The notes: a model not told the origin generated them from the letters alone. A DNA stretch of 64,000 nt from Sphagnum compactum (GCA_965153455.1 OZ234493.1:35640213-35704212), one strand, 5' to 3'; counted from the stretch's first letter, positions 22,350 through 34,367 are shown. A program made the numbers and translations.

Positions 22350-25300
22350 TTATGCAGCATGGGCTACAGAGGTTGGTTGAAAGCTGGAACGGCATTGCTC
22401 TTCAAATTGCTGGTACTCCAACTCTGCTTGATCATCCCATGTGCAAGTCTTGAAAAATTGCTCCTCCCTTTCCTGCCAAATCAAAAAGTTTGTCGTCAAT
22501 TTTCCATGTCTTTTATGATGTTGAATATGGTTGCAAATTGAAGGATTCAAAAAATTAATAGGCTATTCAAGGTGTTTGTTTTAAACCTTTTCTGCTGATT
22601 TCACAGCTTCACGCTTTGCTATTTCAGCACCGCGTCCTTTTGCCCTTGTTTCTACATCAACTACCCATGCCTGCTGTCTCAAAAAGAAATTCTTCATGGC
22701 TGGCTTCTGTAAAATCCCAACCATATATGGACAAAACCTGGATCTGTTATAAGATGCACAAATTAAACACTATGCACAAAGGATCATCACTGATGTGAAA
22801 ACCAACCCTAAATCCTCAACCATTACCACTGACCCATTGACGGGCACTATGACCAACGCATGGATGATCAAACCTACACTTAGAAGGGATCATAAATGTG
22901 TGTTGTTGGCAACATCAAATAATTTTCTTGAGTGCAATTTGGTACTCAGAAAACATTTTGTCTAGGCTACTAAACATGTTGCAATTGATGAACACAGATA
23001 ATTTTGGTACTTCCTATCTCTGCATGTCTGTGTGATACATGAGTTTTTCAGGTGCTTTGTAGATTCCCCGCTGAGCTCAAGAGAATTTACTTTCAATGGA
23101 GAGCAAGCAGCAGATATGTCTTTCAAACCTCTTTGTAGGATGCTCGACGTAGAATTCTGGGGATTTCCATGATATGCAGGATGCCCTGTATGTCTCCGAC
23201 TGCTAGGAATTGGGGCGCTACCACCACATCACACAACATGGAAAACATCCACAATTAGGATGTGAACTGTGTCAATGAACTCTTAGATTACAAATCAATG
23301 CTCAACAACATCGCCTCAGGTACTATGATCCCTCTTGCATTGAAACAAGAAAGTATTAGACTCAAAGGTGAAGGTGCATATCAATGGGATCCATGTGTGC
23401 CTTAGAAGTCAAAGGCTTACAACAGTGGCTGCAAAGGCTTACTTGACAATTTCCAAAATTCCATGGATGTGAGTTGGCAGGAGCTAACAAGTGCTGTCAT
23501 TGATGGTTGGTGACTCTGGTCCAGCAAATCCCAGACTTCAATTGTTCCATCAATTAGCCCTATGTAAATAACTGCTGGTCGTGTTGGGCTCCAGCATCCA
23601 GTTGTCAAGTAACCTTCTGATGACCTTGATACATACATTGGTTTCTGCACAGTGATAAGCTGAACATGTTTATTTCCAGTTTCATGCCTGGTGGCTAGAC
23701 ATGAGCTCCATGGATTACAAATAGAGTTACTCTCATGATCTGTATAAGACATGAATGTCAATATTATGCTGCGTTTCAAACTAGAAAGGCTAAGTCCAGA
23801 GAGATTATTCTAGATGGGAACAAAGGAATTTAAACCTCAATGCCATCTCTCCAGAGCGCAAATGTCCATATGCCGACCGAAAGAATTACATTGTCAAAGA
23901 AAGGAGAGCGGAGGAGCACCCGCACGGGTCCCTGATGAACAGCTGTTATTCCTGTCACATTTGCTGCACCAGTTGGCATGTTCAGATCCACCTCCATTAC
24001 CTGCCCAAACTGTGGAACAAAAAAAATTACCTTAGTGAAGTTAGAGCTTCAGTAGTCCAGGTGCTTCCACTAGCCAATCATCTGATAGGACATTGATGTG
24101 TTGATGGGCAGTGAAAATATAATAAATCACTGACCTCTGTGCTACAATAGTAGGTTGTGCCCTTGAATCCCCGTGCCATTTTAAGAGGACCCACTTGTCG
24201 AGCAGGAGTTTCAGATTTCACGTCTATTTTGTAAAGAGGAGTCCATGCATATTTCTTCTCCTCAAAGGCAGCATATTTCCTCTCATCTGACCAAGATTCA
24301 TCAAGCTCCGGCTCATCCTTTTTGGTGACGTCCCAGAATGTGATCTATGCATTTCAGCAAGTTTGCTATGTTATACCACATTTTGAGTCACGGGCTTATA
24401 ATTCAAAAAATAAAAAGAAAAACCTCAAAATCACAAGCTTCTGTGGATGTGACATATTTTCTTCTATGGTGGGTGAATCTGATGATAAGAGAGGCTTTTT
24501 TCAAAAAATTGCTTACTGTTCCATCCACAGAGACAGATGCTATTAGGTTGGTCTCACCATTATTTTGAGCTCCTTCCACACCAAGCTGCAAAGAAAATAG
24601 ATAAAAACTGAAGGCTTGCAAAGTTTCATTTTATAAGAGATCACAAGAGAAAAGGATGTACTCTTTGTACTTTGAACAACTGTCGAATCATCGTAGAATT
24701 GTATGTATCAATTCCTCAACAATTTGTTGTTCCATTCTTCACACAAGAAAGCCTATTTTATTGACCACATGTATAAATCACAGTACTAGTTACATTTATG
24801 TACAGGAAGGATTGAAACACTTGAAATTTAAGAATTGGGTCCTTAGGTATGATATCAGTTATACCTGAAAATCCTTGGGGAGCCAGTGAATGTCAGAGAC
24901 AATTGCCTTGTGTGATGTCTTCATGGTGCTCAAAAGTGCGAACAAAACTACTGGTGTCATCGTCACTGATTTTTTTTTCTCCTTGTCTTCTGAGCTCTCC
25001 TCTGCCTCTCGCCTGTCTTTCCTGTCTTGTTTTTCCTGGGCTTTTGTGATATCCCACAATATCACCTGCATGCATGCTGGTAACGAAGTTTTCAATGAAT
25101 GGGTACAACACATGCGAAAAACTCTTCTCCACTCAATTGCACATAGTTGAAACATGAATACTAGACTTCTTGAATGGTGTTGTGAACTAGACTTGTTGAA
25201 GCTTGGGAGATATAATAGTAAGAGGCTTGGTGACAAGAAGGGGGTAACTGTGTTTCATACCTGGCCATTGTAGCAACCACCTGCAATGAGGTGTGGTTTC

Positions 25301-28300
25301 ACAGGGTTGAATCGTAAACTGAAAATGTCTGATGAGCTTTCTAATACCATCTGTCAAGCAAATTTCAAAAGCACAACTGAGAAAAGAAACTTGAGAGCTC
25401 CACAAGCTAGAGTATTTATGTTACACTTGTGAAAACTTATAAATGTCCCAGTGCACACAAATTTACCTCTTAGAACTGACAGGAGAAAAGAGAAATTGTG
25501 ATGATGAGAGAATTATTACCCAAGGATGGATTGGATCCTGGAAGGTCCACAGAAGAACATGTGAACTACATGGCCTTCCAGCCACCTGCACTCTTTCATC
25601 AAATGAACTTGAGGCAGAGACAGCTGCTGCAACAATCCCCCGTTTTCCAGGCATCCAATCAATTGCTGACACCATTTTACTCTTCCCATAATTGAGGTCC
25701 ATGAAGGATTGGAACTCCTGCAATAAGAGACCAAAAAAAAGAGAAAATAATTGTCTTTGGGATAATTGACAAATCAATCTGGTAATATCCAATTACTGGG
25801 TTTTTTGCTATCTCTGATTCATAGTGAATTTTGATTGTAGCAATTATACAGCTGTGATACATGACTAGGGGGAACAAATTTACAGAGACAGAGGTAATAG
25901 CATGATCTCCATGTTGGTAATCATCATCCACAAAGCTTGAAAAGTCATCCTCACACAGATCAAATAACTCGTTTTGTTGCAAAGCATCCACATATCTAAA
26001 GCCAACAACACCCATGACAGTTTCTGTCTCAACTTCCACATGTCCACCAGATCATATATTGCATATCTCGTACTGACGATGCATGCCATGTAAAATGGAG
26101 GGATTTTGGGAGTATATTTGATGAGGAGATAGACTTGGTCTAACCCAAAAACTATGGTTTTGAGCTATAGTTGGTTGAAACATGGAAAGAAAAAGAATTT
26201 ACTGGTCAGAATGAGTAGTACTTGGGTTTGGTGGCTGTGAGAAAATCACCCATTTCGTTGGAGCTCAGAACTGCTTTTGCTTCAGGAATTTCCATTGTGC
26301 GGGGCATGTATTGCACTTGATTGTTCCGATGGACCTTTCTGTAACACATGCCAGGAAACCCCCAAAAAGTCATCATTTCATCTCACAATGTTAAGCATCC
26401 CAGAATGAATGCTTAATTAAGCCTTGAAATCAATCATGAAACCTAGACCAATTGATTCCAGATCAGCTGCTAGATTCTGTTTGTCTGAGACAATATCTAG
26501 GCTTGGTTTTCCCATCCATACAGAGAAATCTTTGAAATTTACTTTGAAAATTATTTCATGCTCATGAGTGTTGAGATTTAACTTGACAAAAAGGTGCATT
26601 GGCAATTCCGCAGGATGTAATGCCATATAAGCAAGTCTATATAGGTTCTGCTGCATCTTAACTGGACAGTTTGGGCAGCAGTGTCTTTGGTGTCAGGAAT
26701 GGCTTGTGATGCTGTGTCTTGCTCAAGCATGTACTTATCAAAAGATGGGTCTTTAAAAGGCCGACACTCCATCTGGCTGCTGCTCCATGTTTCCTATTGG
26801 ATTCACCCAAGCTCCCTCAACATTTCACTCATGTAACCAACCAACTCAGAGCTTCATTCAGTTTGATAACACACTAATTTGCATAAATCAGATTTGGACC
26901 TTGGGAAAAAACATGCTGGTTCTGGGGTTGGATAATGAATCAAATATCTTTCATGAGAATAGAGAAATCTCCGTTCTCACGATGAAGAAGAAACAGCAAG
27001 GCTAACACTTCCTCAGGAAGCCACAGAAAGAACCAAACAAGGGAAGACAAGAAACAAAACACAAAACACTCACACCGGTAAGAACAAAAGTGCCAGTCTC
27101 ACACCTGTTCAGGGACCATCAACAGTAGTATGTATGATAGTGACTTAACTATCACAACTTCCCCACTGACTTCATCAGCTCCCTACAGTGGGTAAAGGCC
27201 GGTGACAAGCACCATCCTGCGAACTGAGTTTCTGCTGCAATTCGGAAGCAACGGGAAGACTCAGCCATACTACTGGCTAGCAACAGACACCACAACAAAG
27301 ACCAGACAAAGAAACAAAGAAAGACAGAAAGGGAAAGGACAGGGAAAGACAAAGAACAAGTGGGCTTACAGAAAGCTCCCCACTTACATGACCCGAAGCA
27401 AAATCATTCTGAAAATGCCAAAAGCTGAAATTCCAAAGAGGAATTTTTCTTTAAGAACCAACCCTCTAGTTCTCTTTAGAAGAACTTTAAAAGGGTAGCC
27501 TTTTGCCTTCAGAAAGACAATAAGACTGACCATCTGGAAGACAAAAAACTTCTTACAACTACAAAGTCTCAAGAACCTGTAAAATTGACTATTGATAACC
27601 CCGAGCTTCGCAGTCATTGAGATATTGGAATGAACGTGTGGCATTCTAATCATTTCAATACCTGCATACTCTGGTTGAGAGCGTTTATCAAAAATGTCAC
27701 AGGATAAACCTTGAGGACTCTGGCTCACAGTTAGATCCAAGAAATTACAAGAGAAGCCTTTAGATGTACAATTCAACTCGCAAGAGGTTTTTGGGTATAT
27801 GCCGCCACCAAAAGAGTCTTGGTTAAGGTACATGAAGTTCTCAAAATCTGGAAAATCTGGAACAAAAAGATCATCCACAAACCTACGAACCAAGGACAAA
27901 CTATGAAGCACAACAGGACATGTGTTACTCTTCAAGAGACGCTTAATGAAATCAAACTCATAGGTGAAGAGATAGAAATTAGCCAAATAGACCGCACAAT
28001 TTGTACCCATGGGGATACCAATGCATTGTCTATAAACACCCTGGCCAAAACAAAGAAACAAATTGTCTAATAAGAAATCCAGCCAAGAGATCAAATCTGA
28101 AGCCTCTGCAACTTTGAAGCTATGAAGATTTTCAAACAAATTGATCTCTGCTTTATTTTTCAGCCACAAAAACCTAAAGTTCAAAGCTGTTTTTTGAACC
28201 AACAAAAACTTAAAACGATGAAGCTTCAGCATCCGATTAAACACTTTATTTATCAGAACTCTCATACGAGCTTTTAGATCCACTAGGTCAATTTTAGTGT

Positions 28301-31300
28301 ATAGAGTTGAGAAATCAAAAGACTGCAATAGAAGTGGGGAGACCTTATCAATTTCAGATCTCGAACGATTAAGATTATTTATTACCTCCACCACTCCTGT
28401 AGAGTCATTGAGAATCCAACTACTATCACAAGGAACATCTGCTTTTTTGAGTTTAGACACCCAAAGGTCATTGACCGTAGGAAACATAGCTTTGAAGAAA
28501 GAACACAGCCACTTAGAAACATCAGACATCAGACAGAGAACTAGAATAATGTCTGGATAGATCTGTGTTTTGTTCACAGTCTGGATAATGAATCAAAATG
28601 TAATGAATATGGAGCATGTCTGCATACCAGAGAATCACGGTCTGCCAGGGCTATCTTTTGATAAAAATCCCGGCGTTTCTTTGTAGCCCTTATTAGAATC
28701 TGCAGAATGAATGCAAGTGGGTGCAGTATGTAAGTCTACGACATCTTGGAACAAGCAACTCTGCAGACTAGGAAAAATTCTAACATAAGTTTGTATTTGA
28801 TAGAAAGCCAATTTCATATTCAGACAACATTGATCTGGAAAGTTCTTTAACACAGAAACTAGAAGCCAGTTTTTGACTGGCTTCTGAGAATGCAGTGTCT
28901 GTACCTTAGCTTACATATCCTTCAGACTTGGTACCTACTTAACATACATGATTTGTTGGAATGGAATTTACAAATGAAAGTTGCAAAAGGGGCAAAGGGA
29001 CAAGGATGTTACTGGATCACGTGTGGCTGTAACAGATTCAGCCACAATTTCCGCCTCACTTCCAAGTGATATCCAGATTCGAGGTCCGCTTCCCCGAGTG
29101 TCTTCTTCAGCTAATTTTTCTGCAAGTGCCTTCACCATTCACAAGTACCCATCATCCCACACAGTTACATGCAACTCCTTCTGAAGAGATGAGTGTCCAA
29201 TGGGTGTCTGAAAACTCAACAACCCTCAACAAGAATTTCCATCACAAATGAAATTTCGAATGATGATCAAAAAGTTAAATTGCCACAGTGGCATTTGTTG
29301 TACAATTTTTATTTTATTTTCTCCTTTCCACCCATTTCAGTCTTTTGGCCTCCTCTCAATGAGAGATGAACTGTTTCCTTCTACAGACTTGCTACAATAT
29401 GCAAGTTGGAATTACGATCACCTCCACCCTGTGCACTTGTCCTGTCTCTTGGACTGTGAACAAAACACAGATCCATCCAGGTGTGTCAGAGAATGGAAAG
29501 GCAAACCTTTTCAATGCTCTCACGTTGCTCTTTGGTGCAAACAATTTCAAAATTATGATCATTGATGTAGCGGTCATCCCCAATGTACCGCAACAGGAAA
29601 GATTCCTCTGTGTAATTCTGGAATGACCTCAACAAACAAACCATGTGAGGAGGAGGAGGAGGAGGAGGAGCAGGCCCCATGAGAGTCCATGATTTGCAAA
29701 TATTTTCCATGTAAATGCAGTTCAAAGGATTTAACCATATTACAACAAAAAGGCAAGAAGAACACAAATGAAAAGCCTTTGCTGGAATCTTGAAGACAAA
29801 CTGAGTTATTCTTTTTAGGATGTGTAAAGTCTCTCAAACTGCTGCTTGATTTTTACAAGGTTTATTAGGGTCAAACCAACCATCAAGGAGCCTTTCACAA
29901 CGTGGAAATCAGAGATCGCGCCTTTGAGGCTAATGTCCTCCTTAACAGATTTTGTGTCAACCACAAAATGCTGATTATTTTTCACTTCTTTCTTGTCTAT
30001 GGAAAACATCTTGCAGGTAGAATCTGTAAGGTACAATGACACCACTCCAAATGGATGCTCCTCCGCAACTACCCACAACAACAACAACAACAAATTTCTC
30101 AAACAAGCAATCATTGTCATGCCAATGTCACAAAAAAACTAACATCATCACACTCTAACCCTAAATTATGAAAATTTCAACATGGTAAGTAGAGATGCAG
30201 ATACACTCCATTCATGTATTTGAATGCTTCCCAGTTAGCCCTTAATACAGAATTTGAACACAGATGCAAAATTCTCCAAAACCAGTATCAAAATTTACCT
30301 TCAATTTCAATGCAAAATGAAGTACAACTGAGCTGAATGAGAATGCACATGGGCAAATACTATTGTTTGGGATGTAATGATATTTGGCTGCAAATCAATC
30401 TGATTGCAATCATTGGTGAAAGAACAGAGCAGCTATTCTTTGCTTAAATGCTACAATGGTTTTAGAATGGAATTCAAAAGCCTGATGAAGTTGGAATCCT
30501 TGTCTATTTTGGAGTTGTCAACTGAAAAAACATAAATTCTCTGGAATCATGATCTACTTTGGAGTTCTTATCAAATGAAAAAAATCTGCACTCATGATCT
30601 TATCTTGGAGGAGTCGTCAAATGAAAAAAGAGCTCTAGTGCAATCAATCAAAAGGTGGTGGCTATGAGGATTTCTCTGCATTGTTCTCCCTACACTATTA
30701 ACTTTTGTGTTCTGCTAAGGATTTTGAGTGAGTTTTAGGCTCAGAGTTCATCTTATTGTCAAATGGAAAAAGATCTGGAATCAAAAGGCGTTCAGTGGGC
30801 ATGAGGAATATTTCTCTGAATTGTTCTCCCTACATTATTAACTTTTGTGTTTAGTTAAGGATTTTGAGTGAGTTTTAGGCTCAGAGTTCAACTTATTGTC
30901 AAATGGAAAAGCTCTGGATTCAAAAGGCGTTCAGTGGGCACGAGGAATACTTCTCTGAATTGGTTTCTTCCTACAGAGACATCTTGTGTTTTGTGAAGGA
31001 TCGTGTGTTTTGTGAGTTTTGTAATTTTGGACTCAATTGTGTACACTTTTGTAAGCTTTCTCATACACGTTTCAACTGTACAACAAATTTGTAAAAAGCT
31101 TCACTGCTACAAAGAACTGGACATGACATGATGATGATGATGATGGAAAAACCCTAATCCAAAGTAAGTTTCCCCTGGCAGCAGCAGCAACAACCAGAAA
31201 ACAAAATGCAGCAGGACGTACCTAGTTCCTACCTTCTTACCAATTGGGTGTTGGGCAGAAAGTAGGTAGGTACTCAAGTTGTGGGCATTGTTAGGTTACC

Positions 31301-31384
31301 TCGTGGTGGTGGTGTGGGAGGCTTCTCTACCTCCACAGGTTTTATGCCCAAAAGGGCCATCATCTCTGCTGACATCGTCGCCAT
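22350..31384 (-). CDS. DNAI3: Axonemal dynein intermediate chain, DNAI3/WDR63/IC140-like
   Basis: WD-repeat intermediate chain of the inner-arm I1/f dynein, a subunit that helps assemble the two-headed motor on ciliary axonemes. Eighteen coding exons join in frame into 783 residues: 31384-31300, 30068-29881, 29617-29524, 29119-29013, 28699-28628, 26772-26668, 26334-26222, 25995-25884, 25717-25520, 25350-25261, 25065-24865, 24585-24517, 24344-24135, 24009-23836, 23644-23443, 23217-23129, 22706-22587, 22472-22350 (TAA). Diagnostic segments are WISLGSEAEI, YVDALQQNELF, EFQSFMDLNYGKSKMVSAID, DPIHPW, IAGGCYNGQVILWDI, IVSDIHWLPKDF, GTITFWDV, FALWRDGIE, IYIGLIDGTIEVWDLLDQSH and GILHIMEIP; WD blades fill about residues 300-695 and a charged tail follows. 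An in-frame TAG lies 15 bases before the ATG. The weakest junction is the exon 6 donor (ACT/GTCCAG). Human WDR63 is about 100 residues longer. Intron 5 holds a retroelement insertion. Confidence 0.9.
26929..28597 (-). mobile_element. 5'-truncated Penelope-like/non-LTR retroelement in DNAI3 intron 5
   Basis: The insert is 26945-28581 (1637 bp). It is flanked by a perfect 16-bp direct repeat, TGGATAATGAATCAAA, at 26929-26944 and 28582-28597, read as the target-site duplication. The element lies in the same orientation as the host gene. Its open frame begins within a few bases of the 5' border, so the 5' part was lost at integration; about 440 bp of 3' untranslated sequence follow the stop. Removing the insert and one duplication leaves a 202-bp intron, similar to neighbouring introns. 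The insertion ends only about 30 bp downstream of the exon 5 splice donor at 28627. Confidence 0.85.
27384..28577 (-). CDS. Reverse transcriptase, partial (retroelement ORF)
   Basis: An uninterrupted 397-codon frame, truncated at its N-terminus by the 5' loss of the element; the first codon listed is GTG, so no true start is present. RT motifs in order: SFDFSTLYTKI (about residues 86-96, motif A with its Asp), GIPMGTNCA (187-195), RRFVDDLF (231-238, the catalytic FVDD in place of YVDD), and NFLDL (278-282). The combination of the 'FSTLYT', 'GIPMGTNCA.(Y/L)LA' and 'FLDL' motifs is the pattern I know from Penelope-like elements of algae and invertebrates (the Chlamys/Naiad groups), which carry a GIY-YIG nuclease N-terminal to the RT. 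Such a nuclease would be in the missing 5' part. Placement in that group is inference; the RT call is firm. No stop codons suggest a recent insertion. Confidence 0.8.
   Translation of the reverse strand: MNKTQIYPDIILVLCLMSDVSKWLCSFFKAMFPTVNDLWVSKLKKADVPCDSSWILNDSTGVVEVINNLNRSRSEIDKVSPLLLQSFDFSTLYTKIDLVDLKARMRVLINKVFNRMLKLHRFKFLLVQKTALNFRFLWLKNKAEINLFENLHSFKVAEASDLISWLDFLLDNLFLCFGQGVYRQCIGIPMGTNCAVYLANFYLFTYEFDFIKRLLKSNTCPVVLHSLSLVRRFVDDLFVPDFPDFENFMYLNQDSFGGGIYPKTSCELNCTSKGFSCNFLDLTVSQSPQGLSCDIFDKRSQPEYAGIEMIRMPHVHSNISMTAKLGVINSQFYRFLRLCSCKKFFVFQMVSLIVFLKAKGYPFKVLLKRTRGLVLKEKFLFGISAFGIFRMILLRVM
29647..29670. repeat. (GGA)n microsatellite in DNAI3 intron 2
   Basis: About eight AGG/GGA trinucleotides on the + strand, lying in the 263-bp intron between exons 2 and 3. 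Confidence 0.9.
30486..30970. repeat. Tandem repeats in DNAI3 intron 1
   Basis: Intron 1 (30069-31299) contains an about 140-bp repeat present 2.3 times: ATTTTGAGTGAGTTTTAGGC starts at 30721 and again at 30861, and CAGTGGGCAYGAGGAATAYT at about 30793 and 30932. Before it, shorter units of the type TGGAGTYRTCAAMTGAAAAA occur three times (about 30510-30635). Confidence 0.8.
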
Positions 31385-34123
31385 GGCTGCAACCAAACTC
31401 TAAGCAGCAGCAGCAGGCTCTACAGTTCAACTTGCTTTGATTTTGAGACAGAAAAACAAGTAAAGATGCAGGAGAAGAAAAACAAACCCAAAACCGAGAC
31501 TCAGAAATAGAAAGAAAGAATCAATCACGATAGCTAGAAACTAAGAATCGCGCCCAAAATAATGCAAAGAGTTAGTTGCAAGTACTTGCAAGCTAATACT
31601 ATGGTTCATCAACCTGCAAAGCACACCCTTGAGGATTATGTCGAAGAAACCCAGTGAACGCAACAAACCAAGAGCCGAAAGAGGGCAAAAGAGGCTATGA
31701 ACAGACACACAAGAGAGAGAGAGAGAGAGGGAGAGAGATGGAAGCGGTTAATACGGTTGTGGGGTTATGGATGAACTGTCTACACCACAAGAGTATTATA
31801 ACCGTCGTCGGTGTCGTGGCAGTACTGCAGGAATATTTTCAGTTCTGAACTGCTAAGTGCAACTCCACCGGTGCTCAGTATGTGACCCTGAAAAAGAAAA
31901 TGGGATGAAGAAAAGTTAAAAACATGCCGGTTTGGCTCAGCAAAAAAAATGCTTTTGCCCCAGCTTTCACAGTTTGCTGAGGCTGGTGAAAGGTACAACA
32001 AAGCCTAACACCTGCTATTGATTGAACTAGATAGACGTTTGATTGGATCAGGTGGGTTGCTATTAGAAGTCTCCCCCAAATATTTGCATTCCTGGTTTTA
32101 GTTCTATCGGTGGGGTTGGGAAAAAGGTAAATAACTAAAACTTGGATGTGAGATATGTTTTTGCAGGGTCACATTCTGAGGACCGTTGGAGATGCTCTAA
32201 TATTGTAGAGTTATTAGCCTTTTGTCTTTGGATTCGTATGCGAAGCGGATTGACGCAGTACGTAAGTAGTAATTGTTTGTCTGGACATGAGGTGCGGTAG
32301 GTGATTCTATGATCGATTACTGGTCAGCAAACTCTTACGCAAGCTGGGAGTTACTCAATTAGCTGCAATCAAACCAAAACCAAATTCGGCATTGAATGCT
32401 GTTAAAGAGTTTTGGTGGTTTAGCTGGAGTACTGCGGGCAGGAGAGACGAGATTGAGCTGGATTCACGACGTTGCAGCTGACAAATCGATCATAGGCAGT
32501 GTTCTTTCTTTTTGGACCAATTTTCGCACTGTGCCTGACCAAAAAGAAACCAGTGCGAAATTGTACAAAGGCTTGCTTTTGGAAAAACAAATTTCGAAAA
32601 AGTCGCCATATTTAGACAATGTTGGTCGCCAGAACTAAGCAGGATTCCCCAGAAAAAAAACATAAAAACGTACTTCACTGTCTGACCTCTAGCCAAATTT
32701 GGCTCATTGCTCTTATGGATGATCGCCAATCCAGCTACTGGACAAATTTGAAAAGAAAAGGCCTTACCATAAGCCCAAGCAGAAGAGTCGTGAATAATGC
32801 GTAATGTCAGGCAGCAGCCGCTGCAGATGAAGTGAAGCTGAAGAGGCGACCCCCGCGCGATGGAAGAAGCTGCCTGGGGGGGGGGGGGGGTGGTGGAGCT
32901 CGAGATCAGCCGACATTTATGGAACTTGAAGAACTGCAGCTCGACAGGGGTTTACGTCTTGCACAAGCTTCGTGAGGCTTGAGCTGCTGCAGCAAGAGCA
33001 GTCACCGTAGTATGTGTGTATGTATGATCAGCTAGCTAGCTCGCGGCGGGTAACTTTCTTGTTTTTTCGCTACTGGCTAGCAGCTAGTCATGCCGCAGAT
33101 GCATCATGATCATCTGTGATAATTAAGTGTGCTGATGTGAAATGAAAGTCTCGGCTGATCAAATGCAGCTGTAATCTGTCAGAGCTGCTTCATAGCTGTA
33201 CTCGTAAATGCCACATGCAAAAAAAGCCAGGCCGCCATTAAATTACACTGTATCTGTAGATTGATCAGGACTCAGGAGTCCGATCTGCTGAGGCATGAGA
33301 GCAGCTGAGAATTACAACTTGCAGCAGTGCAGATCTAGCGGGAGTTGCAGGAGCCGATTGATGCAGCTGGTCATGAAGATCAGGAGCTGGAGACTCCAAG
33401 TCCTCGCCAGCTGCACTAGCTAGTTACAGTGATCAATCATGATTCCCGAACTGCACTGATCATCATGATCCACAGACGTAATTATCTGCAGCTGCTGGCC
33501 GCACTGCAGACAAGCTAGCTGCAGGATTCAGGACTAAGCTGAAGTTCAGCTGCAATGCTTAAATGATGCTCTGATCAACCCTCAGGTGCCAACAGCAGGA
33601 CTCGGCCATGACAGTCTTGTCATCATGTGCTGAGACTCCGCGATGATGTAGCTGTCACGAACTACTGCAACACACACACACACACACACACACTCTGTCT
33701 CTCTCATCTCTCTCCTCATCACTGTAACACATGAAGTGATCAGTCATAAGGGCGGAAGTGGGGAGGACTACAGTATAAAGTGCAGCGGCGAGGACTAGTA
33801 GCTAGCTAGCGGCAGGAGCACGTCTCAACAGTCAGTGATCATACAAAGCGCCACTGCAGGCACAGGCAACAGGTTGTGATGCGTTGCTGGTTGTTACAGT
33901 GACTAGAACATCCGACAGCATGTTTTTGTCTTGTTGTTAAGATCATGACTAGTAAGAGAAATTAGTGATGATCATTAGACTGGGTGTGAATAGCTAAGCA
34001 CGCTAGGGAGAGATCTGGTTTGGTGGAGATCAGATGGGGATTATAATTAGCCTACTAAAGCATGTCACAGCTGCAGCTTCGGTTGCAGTCGCGGCAGTAA
34101 AGAGTAGTCAATGCAGCTCATAG
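31385..34123. other. Upstream region of DNAI3 and GC-richer island, no gene
   Basis: The bases just above 31384 are the 5' flank of the minus-strand dynein gene; a (GA)n tract sits at about 31711-31738, some 330 bp upstream of its start. A run of 15 G at 32876-32890 marks the edge of a GC-richer stretch (about 32800-34300) full of GCTAGC, CTGCAG, CAGCTG and TGATCA motifs and a (CA)n tract at about 33670-33693. A similar composition precedes the other wall-protein gene. About 32619-32780 resembles 37368-37500 (dispersed repeat). Confidence 0.5.
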
Positions 34124-34130
34124 TATATAT
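34124..34130 (+). promoter_or_regulatory. Candidate TATA box of the 34.4-kb wall-protein gene
   Basis: TATATAT, 244 bases before the start codon, in the sequence CATAGTATATATGATGCAG. Same motif and similar CT-rich downstream leader as the paralogue's TATATAT at 14291. Confidence 0.5.
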
Positions 34131-34367
34131 GATGCAGATATCCTCCATTTTCCTTCACAGCGCAGTTGTTGCAGTCCAGTTGCTTGCATTGATCATATTC
34201 TCAGCTTGAGTCTCTCTAGTGTATAGGCAGCAGCAGCACTACTACTTGGTGAGGAGGAGCAAGCATCAGTACTGTAACAGCAACTCTAGCTGCTGCAAAA
34301 GATCTGCGTGCACGTGCTCGCTGATCTAGACTGTGTGTGTGGATCAAGCTCGGCAAGTCTAGCAAAG

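Noticed and set aside
24859-25236. Single 125-codon frame as an independent gene
   Set aside because: It is DNAI3 exon 11 extended into intron sequence; the exon borders and neighbouring exons explain it.
29486-29837. Overlapping frames with a poly-Pro run
   Set aside because: Explained by the (GGA)n microsatellite in DNAI3 intron 2 and the adjoining exon 3.
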